A DNA stretch of 64,000 bases from Voacanga thouarsii (taxonomy: Eukaryota > Streptophyta > Magnoliopsida > Gentianales > Apocynaceae): assembly GCA_026120185.1 (NCBI GenBank), contig JANUWF010002207.1, positions 1,426,001-1,490,000 on the forward strand. Reading direction: 5' to 3'. The notes beneath the pieces were generated by a model. It made no database searches. It saw nothing but the letters and a program-made list of their open reading frames with translations, and was not told the origin of the DNA. Positions 37,021 through 48,431 of the stretch are shown piece after piece; the stretch's first letter is position 1; each line of letters opens with the position of its first letter. A program made the translations under genes and the position numbers.

Positions 37021-37079
37021 CAGTATGCCACACTTTGTGCATACTGCCGGTCAGAATGCCACACTTTGTGCAGATTGAC
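37021..37079 (-). promoter_or_regulatory. G6 tandem CACACTTTGTG hairpins
   Basis: The first has perfect arms CAGTATGC/GCATACTG. The second (37050-37079) has weaker arms GTCA/TGAC around the same core. A third core variant, CCACACGTTGGGC, precedes at about 36991. Confidence 0.5.
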
Positions 37080-40000
37080 AAAAGGTAGGTGATCGGCCTA
37101 CCAGGCAAGATACTCCTCATTCTCTATACCCAAACAACAATCGGGTGTCCATTCCGGCAAAATACAGTCACTTGACTGAAATAAAAACTGCTAGCTTAGA
37201 CGAACATGACTAAGTAGTACTGACGTTTCTCTAAGTTGAGTTCATCTTCTGGAGGAGGTCTCCTGCTAGAAGACTTACTCTTGCTTTTCAAAACTAGTAC
37301 TACTAGCCTACCCATATTGAGTACTCAACGTAACGTATCCCACTTGGGAAAAAATGAACAAAACATAGTTCCACTTGAAAATGGCAATTAAGGTTTTCCA
37401 AAGTTTGGGGCAAAACTAGTTTTAGAAAGAATTTTAGGTTTTGAGAAAAACTACCCCTTGATTTGCAAACAATTTATTTGTTTGAAATGAGAACGAAAAT
37501 AATCCTCAATTGCCTTTACAGAAATGAGTGTTCATGCACTCTACATTTGGCTTGCCATAAGAATCATTTTTTGCATCAAACAGGTTTTATGCAGGAGCTT
37601 ACCTGATCCTTGCTCACAACAAAGGTCTCCAACAGTTGACTTAACCCCACATGGGGTAAATACAAACCACAATCAAACTCAAGCCAAAATCCACTTTCTC
37701 AATTTAAAACAACTTAACTTACTACTACCATGATCCTAGTGTCCCAAGCTTTAAGGCCAAACAATAAATAAATAGGTTTATAAGTTAAGCCTAATTTGAT
37801 ATTTAAAATAATTAATGTTTTAAGAAACAAGTACTAATAAGTTGATGGTTTAAATCTTGCTAAGAAAAATTTAGAGTTTATTTGATGAAGAGTCCTAGGT
37901 GGTATTAGGTAAAATAATGATTTATTAATAATTTAGTTGTTAGAAAATAATTGATAACTAAAATTAGGTGAAAATAAATTTAATGAGTCTTGCTTGAAAA
38001 ATAATAAATAAATTTTTAATGGGTTTGATTAAAAGATAATAATTAATTTTTTAGTAATAAATATTTTACTAATTATAATTATTTCCATAAAAGACTTTAA
38101 TTGATTTTATTATTTTAAATAATATATATATTTTATTTTTCTAGCAAAAGCTATTATTTATTTGACTAAAATATTCTTATTATATATAATAATCCAAATC
38201 TACCCTTCCTAGGGTTTTTTTTCCCGAAATTACTACCAAAATCATTTTATTAAATATTTTATTCATGCAATAAAAATTAGCTTAGGGACAACTAGATCAT
38301 GATCATAATTCGACTTGCTAATCACAATCATAAACATATACAATCCTTCAATTCATCAAATAATCCAAATCAAGCATATAAGCATAGATCTAGACTTACT
38401 AAGGCATGGTCTAACCTCTACTAGCATAAATATAATCATGGTTTCAATAGATCATCATGAATATAAATTATATTCACCAAAGGTGATATAATCTCTAGAA
38501 TACTTGATCACAAATACTATCTATGACATGGAGACATGCATTAAACCTCAAAACATCACACAATCAACCAAGATAATCCATCCATGCATAAATCCCATCT
38601 CCAACATATTCATGCTTCAATCTCAACTCATCACAACAATATATATACTCATCCCTATTCATTATTCATCTTCTATCAACATCATCCTAGAGACATGAAT
38701 CTAGAATTTAAAAGAAGGGTTAACAAGGCTTACTTGATTGATGAATACCTTGAAGAAGTTTTGAATGAATCTCAACCCCTAGATGCCTAAATCCGTCCAA
38801 AGGAGATGAAGGAAGCATGGCCATGGAGAAGAAACCATTCGGCCAAGAGAGTGAGGGAGTGTTTGGTCAAGAGAGAGAGAGAGAGAGAAAAAAGAGAAGA
38901 AGAAATCTCATTAGCATGCTTAAACACATATATGTTCATTAGATATTGAAGATTAGAGAAGATGAAGTTGATTGAATAATCCTACCTTGAAGGTGTTCTC
39001 GAGCCTTTACAAAATTTTTGGTTTTTGATCCAAAAGTGCAAGTTGGATTTTGGAGTTTGATGTTAAAAATGGTACGGATGGACTCACAGCAATGAATAGA
39101 TGAAATCTAGAATTTTTAGAGGTGGTTTGAAGCGATTTGGAGTGGTATTAGATGAAAGGAAGGAGTAGGTGTTCTTGAGGTTGAAGAGAGTAGAGAGCTT
39201 TTGGATGGAGGCTAACGAAATTCTATGAGGATTAGGGTTGCCAATTTGTTTGTCGGGTTTAGGTAGATGGTTTTTCTGGTTTGGAAGGGAAAAGGAAAGG
39301 CTAGTTGTTGGAATCCTTGAAGAATATTTTTAGGAAGTAAATTTGAAAACTAAATATTCAAGAATATCTTTGATTATGGAAGAGCTCTTGGAAATCTACC
39401 ATGGCCGACTGCTTGTGCAGAATTTTGGTTGGATGAAAGCTGGTTGAAGGAGGCTAATGGTGGCTGAAATTAAGGAGTCTAATGGTGAAGGGAAGGTCTG
39501 GTTGTTTGAGATATATTTTATGGAAAGTTATTAAATCATGGTGGCTGGAATTTTGGTATCCAAATCAAGGCATGATTGCAGAATTTTTTTGGAAATCTTT
39601 TTGGCAGCCATGACTGGATTTTCATGCAAAACTTATGGAGGACAATGGAGTTTAGTTAATGGAGGTTTAAGGGTGGTTTTTGCAGAAAAAGGATGGAGTT
39701 TCGGCTAGGAGAGAATTAGGAAACAAAGCTGGAAAAACTACTGCACAGATTCGCTACTTGCTGGAATTTTCTGGGCAGTTTTCGGCTGCCCTTTTCCAGA
39801 CGGTTTGCAGGGAGTTTGAAGGGGAATTTTAGGGACTTTCAAGGCTGGTTTCCAGCCTTCTTCATGGAGGAAAAACATGGCTAAGGTACTGAACAAAAAC
39901 TGGAAGAAAATAGCTTGGTTTCGGACCTCTAAAGTTGCGATTTGCCCAGGGATTTTTCTGGTTTTGCACCACCTTTGTGCAGTCCGAAAATGGCTAGAAA

Positions 40001-40519
40001 AATTCAGGTTGCAAGCTGATCCACAAGGCCATTTTCTAGTAGCATTTGGGAGGGAATAATGGCTAAGAATTTTGACACCTTGAAGGCACAAGAAGCTGGA
40101 AAATTCTAGTTCATTCCAAGAAGGAAGATGAACCTAGCTAGTGGGAATTTTTAGAAAGTTCACTAGGGAATTTAATTCACTTGAAATCTTTCCTCCTCTT
40201 CCATTGTTTTGGTCCATATGATGTCTTTTACTATGACACTTTGAACCTTCAAAGCCACAACACCTTGCTGGAATTTTTGGAAAGAAAATGGCTAGAACAA
40301 TTTGATCAAACTAATGAGTTGAGAAATAAGAAAAAATAAGGATCAATAGGAAATGAATTCCCCTTAGGAATTTTGTGTAGACCAAAGGAGTAGGATTTGA
40401 AGACTCCTATCATGTCTCTCATAGGACAATATCTCTACTCTACTCCAACCACCACTAAGGCCGAAAATGATACCTCCCAAGCAAAAATAAAATTTAACCA
40501 AGCTAAAGCTCCTATGATC

Positions 40520-40573
40520 GAATTTGAACCCAAGACCTTAAGAATTAATTCTAAGGCTCTAACCACTAAATCA
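40520..40573 (-). other. tRNA-like box A/box B pair in G6 LTR
   Basis: The minus strand reads TGATTTAGTGG (box A-like) and, 32 bases on, GGTTCAAATTC (box B-like), with the palindrome AGAATTAATTCT (40541-40552) where an anticodon arm would be. It is not a full tRNA gene. Confidence 0.4.
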
Positions 40574-40832
40574 CAACCACTCTTGTTCTTATTTCCTTTC
40601 TAAAATGCTTTTCCTATTTAATTCCCAAGCTATCTCCATATTTTCACCTCAAGCAAAAATTACCATTTTGCCTTTCTCACTCAATACTCACAATCAAGCC
40701 TTCGAGACAATAAAACTCAAATCCAAAGCACATAAAATTATATAAAAAATATATTAAAATATGAAATAAAATATGATATGCATCCCAACCCCCTTACTCT
40801 AAGGTTGGTTTTGATTGGGGTTTCACATTACT

Positions 40833-42794
40833 TGATCCTTTGCTCGAGATAAAATAAAGATCTCCAAAAGCTGACCTAACCCTGCTTGAATGATGACTAC
40901 CTTGAAGACGTTTCAAGAGGATCCTCACGCTTGGAAGGCTTAAAAGTGTTCTTGAGCCTTCAAGAAAATTCTGATTTTTAATCCGAAAGTGGAATTTTGA
41001 TTTCAGCGTTTGATGTTAAAAATTGCATAAATGGATTCAAGAGGATGAGTAGGTGTGATCTGGAGTTTTTGGAGAAGATTGGAGAGGTTTTGAGTGGTCT
41101 TAAGCGTTAGAATGGTGGTAGGTGTTCTTGGTGTTCTTGGAGGTTTAGAGAGAATGGAGAGAATGGGAGAAAGGTTGGCCGAAATTCTGCTTGGAAAAGG
41201 TGACCGAATGAACTGGAAATTCTGGTAATTGGATTTTCAGATTTGGGAGAAAAAGGAAAGCTGGTTGTTTGAAATTCAAAAGGAATAATTTAGGGAATCA
41301 ATTATGGTAGTAAATATGGTAAGAAGATCTTGGTTGATGGAGGTCTTTTGGAAGCTTCAATGGCCGATTGAATTGCTGGAATTTTGCTGAGATGAATGTT
41401 GGTTGAATGAGCTTTAGGGTTGCCGAAATATGGAGTACAATGGTGAGGAAATTTTCTGGATAGCTGAGGCTTAAACCATGGAAGTTGGATGAAATAAATT
41501 GTTGGAATTTTGGACTCCAATCGAGGGCTTGATTGCAGTGATTGATGGAGGGATTTTAGGAGCAGCCATGGAGCTTTTTTGTGCAGGACAATGGCGAGGA
41601 AGATGAAGTTCAGTTCATGGTTGACCAAGGTTGGTTTTACAGAAAAATGGGGTGAGTTTCGAACAAGAGTGAAGAAGAAACAAAATTGGAATTTTCTGGT
41701 TAGTTTTTTTTTTTTTTGCAAGGCTTGCTGGAAATTTTGTGCAAATTTTTCTACCATGCTTCTGCCAATTTACAGAAGGTTTGAAGGGGTTTTGGATGGT
41801 CCTTTAAGGCTGGTTTCTAGCCTTCTTTATGGAGGAAAGACAAGGTTGAATTGCTGGTTGAAAAGCTGGAAGAAATAGCTTGGTTCTTGGCTCACCAAGT
41901 TGCGAAAACTGCCTAGGAATTTTCCTGGTTTGAATAGTTTTTTTTGAGTAGTTCGGTTTTGGCTGAAATTTTCAGTCTTCAAGCTGAGAGAATAGGTTAT
42001 TGTTCTGGCAGTATTTGAGAGGGAAAGATGGCTGAAGATTTTGACAATTGAACTAATTAAGAAACTGTAAAAATTTCCAGATTACTACATGAAGAAGATG
42101 AACACACATAGGTTGGAGTTTGAAGGTTCAACCATGGAGATTAATTCTCTTGGGAACCTTCCATAACTCTTCCCCATTTTCGGTCAACAAGATATCCTCA
42201 CAAAGATATTTTTGAAACCTTAATATCATAGAACCTTGCTGGAATTTTCTGGAAATAAAATTAGCTTAGATAAATTGAACAACCTAATTGATTAAGAACT
42301 AAGGAAAGTTAGAGATAAAAAAGGGTATGAATCTCTTAGAAATTTTTGTAGGGCACAAGAGTAGGATTAGGACATTCTTTTCATGTCTCACATAGGACAA
42401 CACTCCTACTCCTCCCTAGGGCATGCAAGGGCTGAAATATAGCCTACCTAACAAAAATAAAATTTAATTATGCTAAAACTCAAATGATGGAATTTGAACT
42501 TAAGACCTCAAGAATTAATTCCAAAGCTCAACCACTAAACCACAACAACTCTTGTTCTTATTTTCTCTCCCAAATATTTTTCGTATTTAATCCTCAATCT
42601 ATCTCCCTATTTCCACTTCAAGCAAAATTACCATTTTGCCCTTCTTACTCAATAAGCACAATTAAGCAATCTAGGCTACAAATCACATATCTAAAGCACA
42701 TAAAATTATACAAAAATATATTTATGCATGCAAGAAAATATGATATGAATCCTGACCCTCTTATTCTAGGGTTGGTTTTAATTGGGGTTTCACA
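40833..42794 (-). repeat. G3 3' LTR, right part (U3 side)
   Basis: Continues the LTR after G6 and ends GGGGTTTCACA at 42794 before the polypurine tract. It includes a tRNA-like pair on the minus strand at 42490-42542 (TGGTTTAGTGG ... AGTTCAAATTC). Confidence 0.85.
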
Positions 42795-42811
42795 TTCTCC
42801 CCTCCTTAGGA
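42795..42811 (-). other. G3 polypurine tract
   Basis: The sense strand reads AAGGAGGGGAGAA immediately before LTR start TGTGAAACCCC. Confidence 0.9.
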
Positions 42812-42829
42812 GAATTTCGTCTCGAAATT

Positions 42830-44117
42830 CAGGCATACCTCTATCTCAGATCGGGATACTTCCGCTTTACCCACTCCTTTGATTCCCACGTGGCATCCCG
42901 CGTGCCATGATGCTCCCACTAAACTTTTACCATCGGTATCTGCTTGTTCCAGAGATTCTTGATACTGCGGTCCAATATTCGCATAGGTTTCTCCATATAG
43001 CTCAGATCGGGTTGCAACACCAACGGCTCATTATTCAGAACATGACCGGGATTGGCATTATACTTCTTTAACTGTGACACATAAAACACGTCATGAATTC
43101 CCATTAATCTATCTGGCAAGTCTAATCGGTATGCTACCGGTCCAATCCTTTCCTTTATCGGGAACGGTCTCAAATACCTCAGATTCAGCTTTGCACCTTT
43201 TGGATGCTTCAAGATCCTTCTATTTGGCGTTAATATCAGAAATACACTGTCTGCTACTTGAAACTCCAGCTCTCTCTGCCTATTGTCTGCATAGCTCTTT
43301 TGTCGGCTCTGAGTTGCCTTCAACCTTTCCCTGATTAACTTGACCTTGTCTAACATTTCCTAAACACAAACTTCTCCGGTTTTGCTTACGTGACCATCCT
43401 CTGACCAACTCCAGTATAGCGATACTGACACTTGCGTCCATACAGGGCCTTATACGGAGCCATCCCAATTGAAGCTTGATAACTATTATTATACGACAAC
43501 TCTGCATACGGTACACATTCAATCCATTTATCTTTGAAATCCAGAACACAGGCTCTCAGCATATCTTCTAATATCTGTATGACTCTTTCTGACTGTCCAT
43601 CAGTCTGCGGATGTACCGTCGTACTGAACTTCAGACTCGATCCCATTGATTCTTGGAACTTGCCCTAAAAACGAGAGGTAAACCTCGGGTCTCGGTTAGA
43701 CACAATACTTGAAGGCACTCTATGGAGACGGACTATTTCTCGCACATAGGTCTGAGCCAACTTCTCCATGGAATCTCTTACATTCATTGGTATGAAGTGA
43801 GCCGATTTGGTCAGTCGATCCACTACTACCCATATGGCGTCCTTCTGGGTCATTGACATAGGAAGTCCGGTGACAAAATCCATGGTCAGTTCCTCCCACT
43901 TCCATTCAGGTACTGGCAATGGTTGTAATAGTCTCGCTAACTTCTTGTGTTCTTCTTTGACTTTCTGATAGGTGAGACATGTCGAGACATACTTGACTAC
44001 ATCCCGCTTCATTCCGACCCACCAATAGGCCCTCTTCAGATCCTGGTACATTTTGACTTCCCCTAGATGAATGGCGTACTTGCTTTTGTGCGCCTCTTCT
44101 AAAATTCTGTCATTCAA
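42830..44117 (-). pseudogene. pol: G3 integrase with chromodomain-like tail
   Basis: The zinc domain at 43970-44117 (EEAHKSKYAIH, YWWVGMKRD, STCLTY) has Tyr for the last Cys. The core keeps the first Asp (TMDFVTGLP) and the Glu (HPQTDGQSERV), but the second Asp reads Asn (IVSNRDPRF); both losses are G-to-A. A TAG at 43665 falls at an expected Trp. After a shift near 43370 come KSYADNRQRELEF, DSVFLILTP, GPVAYRLDLP, GIHDVFYVSQLKKY and, towards 42840, a chromodomain-like TWESKEWVKRKYPDL segment broken by stops. Such tails guide chromoviruses to chromatin marks; whether this one is a true chromodomain needs a profile search. Confidence 0.88.
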
Positions 44118-44819
44118 TTAATGCTCTCCGGGTACACACAACCGATCCCTGAAATACAAAACTCCCACCTTGTCTTGCCAGGATTCACTGTCTTGCCGTC
44201 TAAGATCCTTGTCCATGAACAATTGAAATTATGTGTTACTTTGCTGGGCTTCCATGATTTCCCGCCTTAGATCTGGTACTAACTTCAAGTTGCTAACAAC
44301 AAAGCTTTTCTCTTGCACTTCCACTCTCCTATCCAACACATCCTGAACCACTTGAATCTCCTGCACTTTTAATCTGGCCATTCCGACTTTTTTGCTCAGG
44401 GCATCAGCAACAACGTTGGCCTTCATGGGTTGATAGTTGATTGGACAACGATACTCTTCTAAGAATTCCATCCACGCTGCTGTCTTAAATTCAAATCCTT
44501 CTGGGTGAAGGTGTACTTCAGGCTTTTGTGGTCAGTAAACATTTTATATTCCGCTCCATATAGGTAATGTCGCCATTTCTTTAGAGCGAACACAATGTCT
44601 GCCAACTCCAGATCATGCGTAGGGTAGTTGACTTCATGAGGCCTCAATTTCCGAGAAGTATAGGTGATTACCTTCCGGTCTTGCATCAAAACCACCCCCA
44701 ATCCTTCCTTCGAAGCATCGGTATACAGAGCGTAAGGCTTATCTCCCTCAGGCAGACTCAACACTGGTGCTGTCATCAATCTTCGCTTCAGCTCTTGGAA
44801 GCTCTCCTCTCATTTTTCA
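44118..44819 (-). pseudogene. pol: G3 RNase H and tether
   Basis: [33 protein letters not shown] and [19 protein letters not shown] hold all three acidic catalytic residues. A one-base shift near 44470 moves the frame to [20 protein letters not shown] and VVADALSKK, and a charged tether that leads to the integrase. This is the best preserved gypsy RNase H in the window and a reference for reading G1's decay. Confidence 0.88.
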
Positions 44820-45790
44820 CTCTAAACAAGTGGGACATTTTTCCTCAGTAGTTGAGTCATAGGCGATGCGAGCGTTGAAAATCCTTTGATGAACCTCCTA
44901 TAGTAACCAGCCAATCCCAAGAAACTTCAAATCTTGGTGATGTTCTCCGATTGCTTCCAGTCTGACACTGCTTCAACCTTTGCTGGGTCTACCTTAATCC
45001 CTTCCTTGGTCACCACGTGGCCAAGAAATGCTACACTATCCAGCCAGAACTCACACTTGCCAAACTTAGCGAAAAGCTTATGCTCCCGCAGCTTCTCCAA
45101 TATGAGCTTCCAATGCTCCTCTGGACTCTTGGAATAAATTAGGATGTCGTCGATAAAGACTACCACAAACTTGTCCAAATAGGGTTGGAACACTTGATGC
45201 ATCAAATCCATGAATACTACTGGAGCATTGGTCACCCCGAATGGCATTACCACGAACTCATAATGTCCATATCTGGTGTTGAAGGCTGTCTTGGGGATAT
45301 CCTCCTCTTTTGTCCGCATCTGATAGTACCATTGCCTCAGGTCCAATTTGGAGTAGCAACTGGATCCTTGTAGCTGGTCGAACAACTCATCAATCAGTCG
45401 TAGGGGATACTTGTTCTTGATCATCAGATTGTTCAAGTCCCGATAATCGATACATAGTCTCAGAGTCCCGTCCTTCTTCTTCACAAACAGTACGGGTGCT
45501 CCCCAGAGCGACGTGCTAGGTCTGATGTAGCCTTGTTTCTCTAACTCTTCTAACTGCTCCTTTAGCTTTTTTAGCTCTGCCGGTGCCATTCGATATGGAG
45601 TTCGGGATACCAGTTCTACTCCTAGAACTAGGTCAATGGTAAATTCAACTTCTTGGCTGGGAGATAGAGAAGTGAGTTCCGCGGGGAACACATCGGGAAA
45701 ATCCTTTACTACTTCGGTATCCTCCAGAGTGCACTGGTCCTTTAGCTTGTTTATCACATAAGTTAGGCACCCTTAACATCCTTGCTTCAG
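44820..45790 (-). pseudogene. pol: G3 reverse transcriptase
   Basis: An uninterrupted 276-codon frame (44927-45757) shows [71 protein letters not shown] and the active site [13 protein letters not shown], then [19 protein letters not shown] at 44927 ends it shortly before the [12 protein letters not shown] motif, which continues in frame. The RT core itself looks intact. Protease upstream is in a different frame because of an indel near 45790-45830. Confidence 0.92.
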
Positions 45791-46320
45791 CAATTTCCGG
45801 GCCTTAGCCCCCGCTGTTAAATACTTCAATTCCTTTACTTTCTTGCATCAAATTCCAACACATCACAACCCGGTCTAATGAATTGGACTGATTTATTCTT
45901 ACAGTCTACCCTAGCTCTATGCTTTGCTAGCCAATCCATTCCCAATATCAAGTCATAATCCTCAATATCCAACACTATCAAATCTCCCTCCAAGCTTTCT
46001 CTCCCAACATCAATTTTACAGTTTCGCACATATCGATCTGCTTGCACCATCTTCCCCAAAGGTGTACTTACTAATAAGGTAAAAGGTAGCTCCACTCCGT
46101 CCCAACACAAATGACATGCATAGATCTTGTTTAAATAGGAATGAGTAGAGTCAGGATCTATCAATGCATTAATGGAACGTCCTTGGATAGTAAACATACC
46201 TTCCACTACTACTGCATCGGTTCCAACCTCTTCTCTGTTGAGAGCGAATACCTTGGCTTTCACTTGAGGCTTCGGTGCTCCACTCCCGAATGCTCCCATG
46301 GCATTGGCTCTATTGGGTCC
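45791..46320 (-). pseudogene. pol: G3 aspartic protease
   Basis: The 154-codon frame (45835-46299) holds the retropepsin motif ALIDPDSTHSYL, with Asp instead of Gly after DP (G-to-A). It also has ELPFTLLVSTPLG, LEGDLIVLDIEDYDLILGMDWLAKH (second conserved motif) and SVQFIRPG. Alignment with G1's protease is clear throughout. The substitution next to the catalytic Asp probably abolishes activity. Confidence 0.88.
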
Positions 46321-47120
46321 CGAATTCTGAACTGGATTTCCTTGCCCGTCTCGGTATAGTTTAGGGCAGGCGTTTCGCAGGTGGTTCGGGTCACCGCAGT
46401 GATAAGATTTCCATTCACCTCCTTTGGACCAACAGTTCTTCTCTATGTGGCCTATTTTCTCACATTGTCGGCATAACGGATGGTTCTGCGCAGGTCCAAC
46501 TGGTGCTGTCTGGGCTTGCTTTCCTTGATTCTGCTACTGTTGGTTGGCGGGGCGCTTGTTGGATTGCTACCTCTGGAAGTGTCCTTGCGATTGCCTTGGC
46601 GGCTGGAAAGGCCTCGCTGCCATCTTGCTGCGATCCTCATTCTCGATCCTAGTAGCTGCGTCTATGGCCCCTGAATAGGTGGTTGGTGGAGAAGGTGCCA
46701 ACGCCCTCCTCAATTCCTACCTTAGTCCCTTAAAAAACTGCCTCGTCCTATTCTGTTCGGTGTCTACTAGCCTCTTGCAGTACTTTGATAGCTGGGTGAA
46801 CTGTGCTGCGTACTGGGCCACTGTCATGCCTCATTGTTTTAGATTCTGGAACTTGTTCTCCCGCTTTTCCATTATCCGCTGAGGGATATACTCAGCTCTG
46901 AAGGCTTCAACAAAGTTAGACCACGTCCATTCCTGCTCAACCATCTCCCAGTCGTCCTGAACCCACTGCCACTATGCCCGGGCTGGGCCCCTCAAATGGA
47001 ATGCAATGAACTTAACCATTCGCTTTTCAGTGTACTCGAGCGTTGCAAATATGTCTTCCATCTGCTCGATCCATTGCTCAGCTTTCTGATCTTGCTTAGC
47101 TTCGCCCAAGAAATCCTCCC
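46321..47120 (-). pseudogene. gag: G3 gag (capsid and two zinc knuckles), N-terminus lost
   Basis: From the right: FLGEAKQDQKAEQW, MEDIFATLEYTEKRMVKF, HLRGPARA then a stop, WTWSNFVEAFRAEYIPQR, TVAQYAAQFTQLSKYCKRL (retrotransposon gag domain), a Gln-rich linker, knuckle 1 CRQCEKIGHIEKNC (intact) and knuckle 2 with its first Cys replaced (SYHCGDPNHLRNAC). Several stops interrupt it. The sequence before FLGEAK is lost: gag similarity ceases near 47120, where the G4 LTR fragment begins. Confidence 0.82.
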
Positions 47121-47696
47121 ATTTTCCTTGTATTTTTCCTCTATTTATGGGCTTTTGAAATGCCTATATTCGTTCCTCTAGGGTTTCTCGCCGACTAAAA
47201 GTAGAAAAATACTAAAACTCTGTGAATTGCCAAAAAATACGCACAAAAATCAAGGCACTGCCTCAGCATCAGGGCACAGCTGGCGCCGCCTATCCTGCCT
47301 AAGGCTGGCGTCGGTTGTGGTCTGTCTCTCTAGTTGTTCGCTAATTTTTCTTGATTTTTGCACCAATCCTTCCAAAGTGCAGCCGGCTCCGCCTTTGACC
47401 TCCTAGCCAGCGCCGGTTTTGTTCTATTCCTTTCTATTTTACCGATTTTTTATCGCTTCGAAATACATGCCAATAGCATGTGGTCGGTGCCAGTTTCCCT
47501 GTCTTGGCCGGCGCCACCTCTACTCTATTTAGCGACGCTTTTTTGTCTTATTTTACCCCTAAAATCTAAAAAAATGCACAAAATACCTTTCCAAGGGTAA
47601 AATCTCAAATATGAAGGAATATGACTAGTTATTGAACAAAATTTATCACAAAATAACCTTAAACAACTAAGAAATATATAACTAATTTAGGCCCTA
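47121..47696 (-). repeat. G4: LTR fragment of another retrotransposon
   Basis: In the minus direction it begins TGATAGGGCCTAAATTAG at 47696, a typical gypsy LTR start. It contains GC-rich words (GGCGCCGGCC, AACCGGCGCTGGC, GGCGCCAGC) at about 47515-47255 and a TATA-like CCCATAAATAG near 47140-47152, and is then cut off at the G3 gag. No genes. It does not match the G3 LTR. Confidence 0.6.
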
Positions 47697-48431
47697 TCAA
47701 AAGAGTTCATGGTTTATTCTCTTAAATGATATAATCATTGACATAAAGAATAATGTTGAACTTAAGGTTATTTAATAAAGTTTTACTTGGTTATTAACTT
47801 AGAATAGTAAAATGAATTCATAATTTATTCTCTCAATGGATTTAATCCTTGACATAGAGAATAATATTGAATTTTAGTTTTTTACTAAAGTTAATGAAAC
47901 TATAAGATTATGGAAAACGTTTTTCGGCCTAAAACTTTATTTTCAATAAAAGATTAAGTGAGAGAGGGGTCCAACGACCCCATGGCTTCCATCACAACTC
48001 TCATTAGAGATAGTGGATTTTCTTTTGTCATTTTGAGCATGACCCCTTATAGGATGGATTTCCACAAGTATCTAGAACTAATAGAAGAGTAAAATTAATA
48101 GCTTAGGGTATTTTCTATGATAAACCAATCTACGCTAGAGGTTTTTAGCACTAGATTGCCCGTAGGTAGTGTGAATCAGTGGTCATCCTATCGGTGGAAC
48201 TTTTTCTAGACCATTACCTATTTATGAAGTTTTGATTCGTAATGATTATACACTTAACTTAGAATGCTCTTAATCTTTCTATGAAGCTCTCTGTTAGTTT
48301 TTCTAAGAGCTAAACTATTTATATTATTGATAATGGTTTTAAGAGTTATCTATTATCAAAGAACTAATATAAAGAATGTCCATTTTTATTTCTTGCAAAC
48401 TAAATGAATGTTTTTTTGCAATATTTCAGAA
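47697..48431 (+). other. C partial leader
   Basis: Non-coding; it includes the AAGATTAAGTGAGAGAGGGG block and GGCTTCCATCAC shared with B (24082) and A (about 12310). Confidence 0.7.

Larger units (their letters stand above)
36474..40827 (-). repeat. G6: gypsy solo LTR (4354 bp) inserted in the related G3 LTR
   Basis: Begins TGTAATACTCC and ends GGGGTTTCACA. Flanks TTACC (36469-36473) and TTACT (40828-40832) are a target duplication with one mismatch, and the G3 LTR continues across it (GGAGCTTACC / TTGATCC, as in G6 itself at 37597). It is a close relative of the LTR it entered, yet over 1 kb longer. It carries hairpins (37021-37046 and 37050-37079) and a tRNA-like pair (40520-40573). No internal domain, hence solo. 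Confidence 0.88.
35413..47120 (-). mobile_element. G3: minus-strand chromovirus-like Ty3/gypsy element, 5' end missing
   Basis: The 3' LTR (35413-36473 plus 40833-42794) is split by solo LTR G6. Inside it is a polypurine tract, then (leftmost to rightmost) integrase with a chromodomain-like tail, RNase H, RT, protease and gag. The gag N-terminus stops near 47120 at a junction with LTR fragment G4, so 5' LTR and PBS are lost. The LTR start in sense (TGTGAAACCCC), the polypurine context and the integrase tail resemble Tekay/Del chromoviruses (family knowledge, untested). Confidence 0.85.

Noticed and set aside
36990..37080. CRISPR-like short repeats
   Set aside because: Only two to three imperfect cores with no regular spacers, in plant LTR DNA; better described as hairpins.
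39738..41878. Frames of 60-151 codons in the G6/G3 LTR
   Set aside because: LTR sequence rich in TGGAATTTT-like repeats; frames occur on both strands and are not shared between G6 and G3.
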